This document shows positions 63,513-64,000 of a DNA stretch of 64,000 bases, in pieces (position 1 is the stretch's first letter; each line of letters begins with the position of its first letter). Source of the stretch: Lachnospiraceae bacterium (GTDB taxonomy: Bacteria; Bacillota; Clostridia; Lachnospirales; Lachnospiraceae); the NCBI GenBank assembly GCA_910575445.1, contig CAJTFW010000001.1:496001-560000 (forward strand), written 5' to 3'. The notes beneath the pieces are model-generated. The model was not told the DNA's origin. It was given only the letters and a program-made list of their open reading frames with translations, and made no database searches. Both the position numbers and the translations under genes were made by a program.

Positions 63513-64000
63513 TTGACAACATTAGTAACAATTGCATTTTTATTGGCGGTAACAGGATGTTTTGCCATCCTTCAGTTATCGCCTTTTTCCTTTTTAGAAG
63601 GATTAGCGGCTTTTTTAAAACCTCCCAAAGAGTCGTTAAAAAGCAGAATAGAACAAAATCGAAAAAATAAGCAGCCAAAAGGATTAAAGTTATTATTTTT
63701 GGAAACAAAGGAAGTTTTACAGATAACAGGAAAAAGTGGAATGTTTTCTGCACTATGTATTTTATCTATGCTGTTGTTTATAATTGGAGTTTTGATGGCA
63801 CTTACTATGAAAAATACTTATATGGTTCCTGTATTGGCAGCTGGATTTGCTTTGCTTCCATTTTATTATGTAAAACTTACAGCAGGACGCTATAAAAGGC
63901 AGGTTAGTACAGAACTTGAGACTGCTCTTTCCATTATTACAACTAGCTATTTGCGAGGAAAAAATACAATTATTCGTGCAATAGAAGAAAATCAGCCTTA
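63513..64000 (+). CDS. TadB-like (type II secretion F) membrane protein, N-terminal part
   Basis: The frame begins at TTG 63513, nine bases or so after GGAGGA, and runs open to the window end (162 codons). It starts TTLVTIAFLLAVTGCFAIL, has a basic segment, two further helices (MFSALCILSMLLFIIGVLMA and YMVPVLAAGFALLPFYYV) and then QVSTELETALSIITTSYLRG, typical of the start of the T2SSF domain in TadB. It would form the inner-membrane platform of the Tad pilus. The gene continues beyond the window. Confidence 0.75.
   Translation, partial: MTTLVTIAFLLAVTGCFAILQLSPFSFLEGLAAFLKPPKESLKSRIEQNRKNKQPKGLKLLFLETKEVLQITGKSGMFSALCILSMLLFIIGVLMALTMKNTYMVPVLAAGFALLPFYYVKLTAGRYKRQVSTELETALSIITTSYLRGKNTIIRAIEENQP

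Larger units (their letters stand above)
39190..64000 (+). mobile_element. Integrative and conjugative element, left part (continues past window)
   Basis: Everything from the broken sigK to the right edge is on the plus strand, visibly more A/T-rich than the core genes, and made of mobile-element families: ParA, ParB, methylase/SNF2 helicase with a nested TnpV-like gene, PAPS-reductase-like gene, toprim primase-like protein, ribbon-helix-helix protein, HxHxH relaxase, VirD4, VirB2-, VirB6- and VirB3-like proteins and a Tad pilus block. VirB4, the integrase or large serine recombinase and attR are expected to the right. No IS element was seen inside. Confidence 0.88.

Overview
The window looks like a chromosome segment from an anaerobic, spore-forming-lineage Bacillota of the Lachnospiraceae type. 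Evidence is a one-piece pyruvate:ferredoxin oxidoreductase, the chain mtaB-ireB-ruvX-DUF1292-fur-rnjA-ylbF-trmR-U32-sigK, Lachnospiraceae-style small families (DUF5685, a J-domain/TPR protein with a Cys-rich tail, a VanY peptidase), frequent TTG starts and AGGAGG ribosome sites. Assignments come from reading the sequence; no database search was possible.

Positions 1-39190 are core chromosome. The end of grpE is followed by dnaK and dnaJ (chaperone operon, with large RNA-like hairpins before dnaK and between dnaK and dnaJ), then nifJ. A mixed block follows (PfkB kinase, flavodoxin-fold reductase, two DUF606 membrane proteins, a coiled-coil protein). Then comes a nucleoside-salvage operon (deoD, an ADP-ribosylglycohydrolase-family protein, BMP lipoprotein, ABC ATPase, two permeases), ilvE, a block of envelope-related genes (patatin, zinc-ribbon membrane protein, DUF5685, J-domain protein, VanY with an Ala-rich repeat), metA, and an rRNA/tRNA modification block (prmA, rsmE, cysteine desulfurase, thiI, mtaB). 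The ireB-to-U32 cluster ends at a sporulation sigma factor gene of the SigK type.

The sigK-like reading frame stops abruptly inside the helix-turn-helix of region 4.2. From about 39190 to the right edge everything looks like an integrative and conjugative element (ICE): parA, parB, a 2072-residue methylase/SNF2 helicase, a primase-like protein, a surface protein, a ribbon-helix-helix protein, a MobP-type relaxase, VirD4 coupling ATPase, VirB2-, VirB6- and VirB3-like membrane proteins, and then a Tad/Flp-type pilus block (prepilin peptidase, CpaB, CpaE/TadZ, CpaF/TadA, TadB). The element runs off the window; its recombinase, VirB4 and the rest of sigK should lie to the right.

Most notable observations: (1) the ICE splits sigK in the manner of a skin element, so excision could restore a sporulation sigma factor; (2) a TnpV-like gene with its own strong ribosome site is nested in another frame inside the giant helicase gene; (3) the conjugation module is joined to a Tad pilus assembly module; (4) a shared structured intergenic element occurs twice (about 17380 and 26627); (5) the ICE PAPS-reductase-like gene carries a single-base frameshift.
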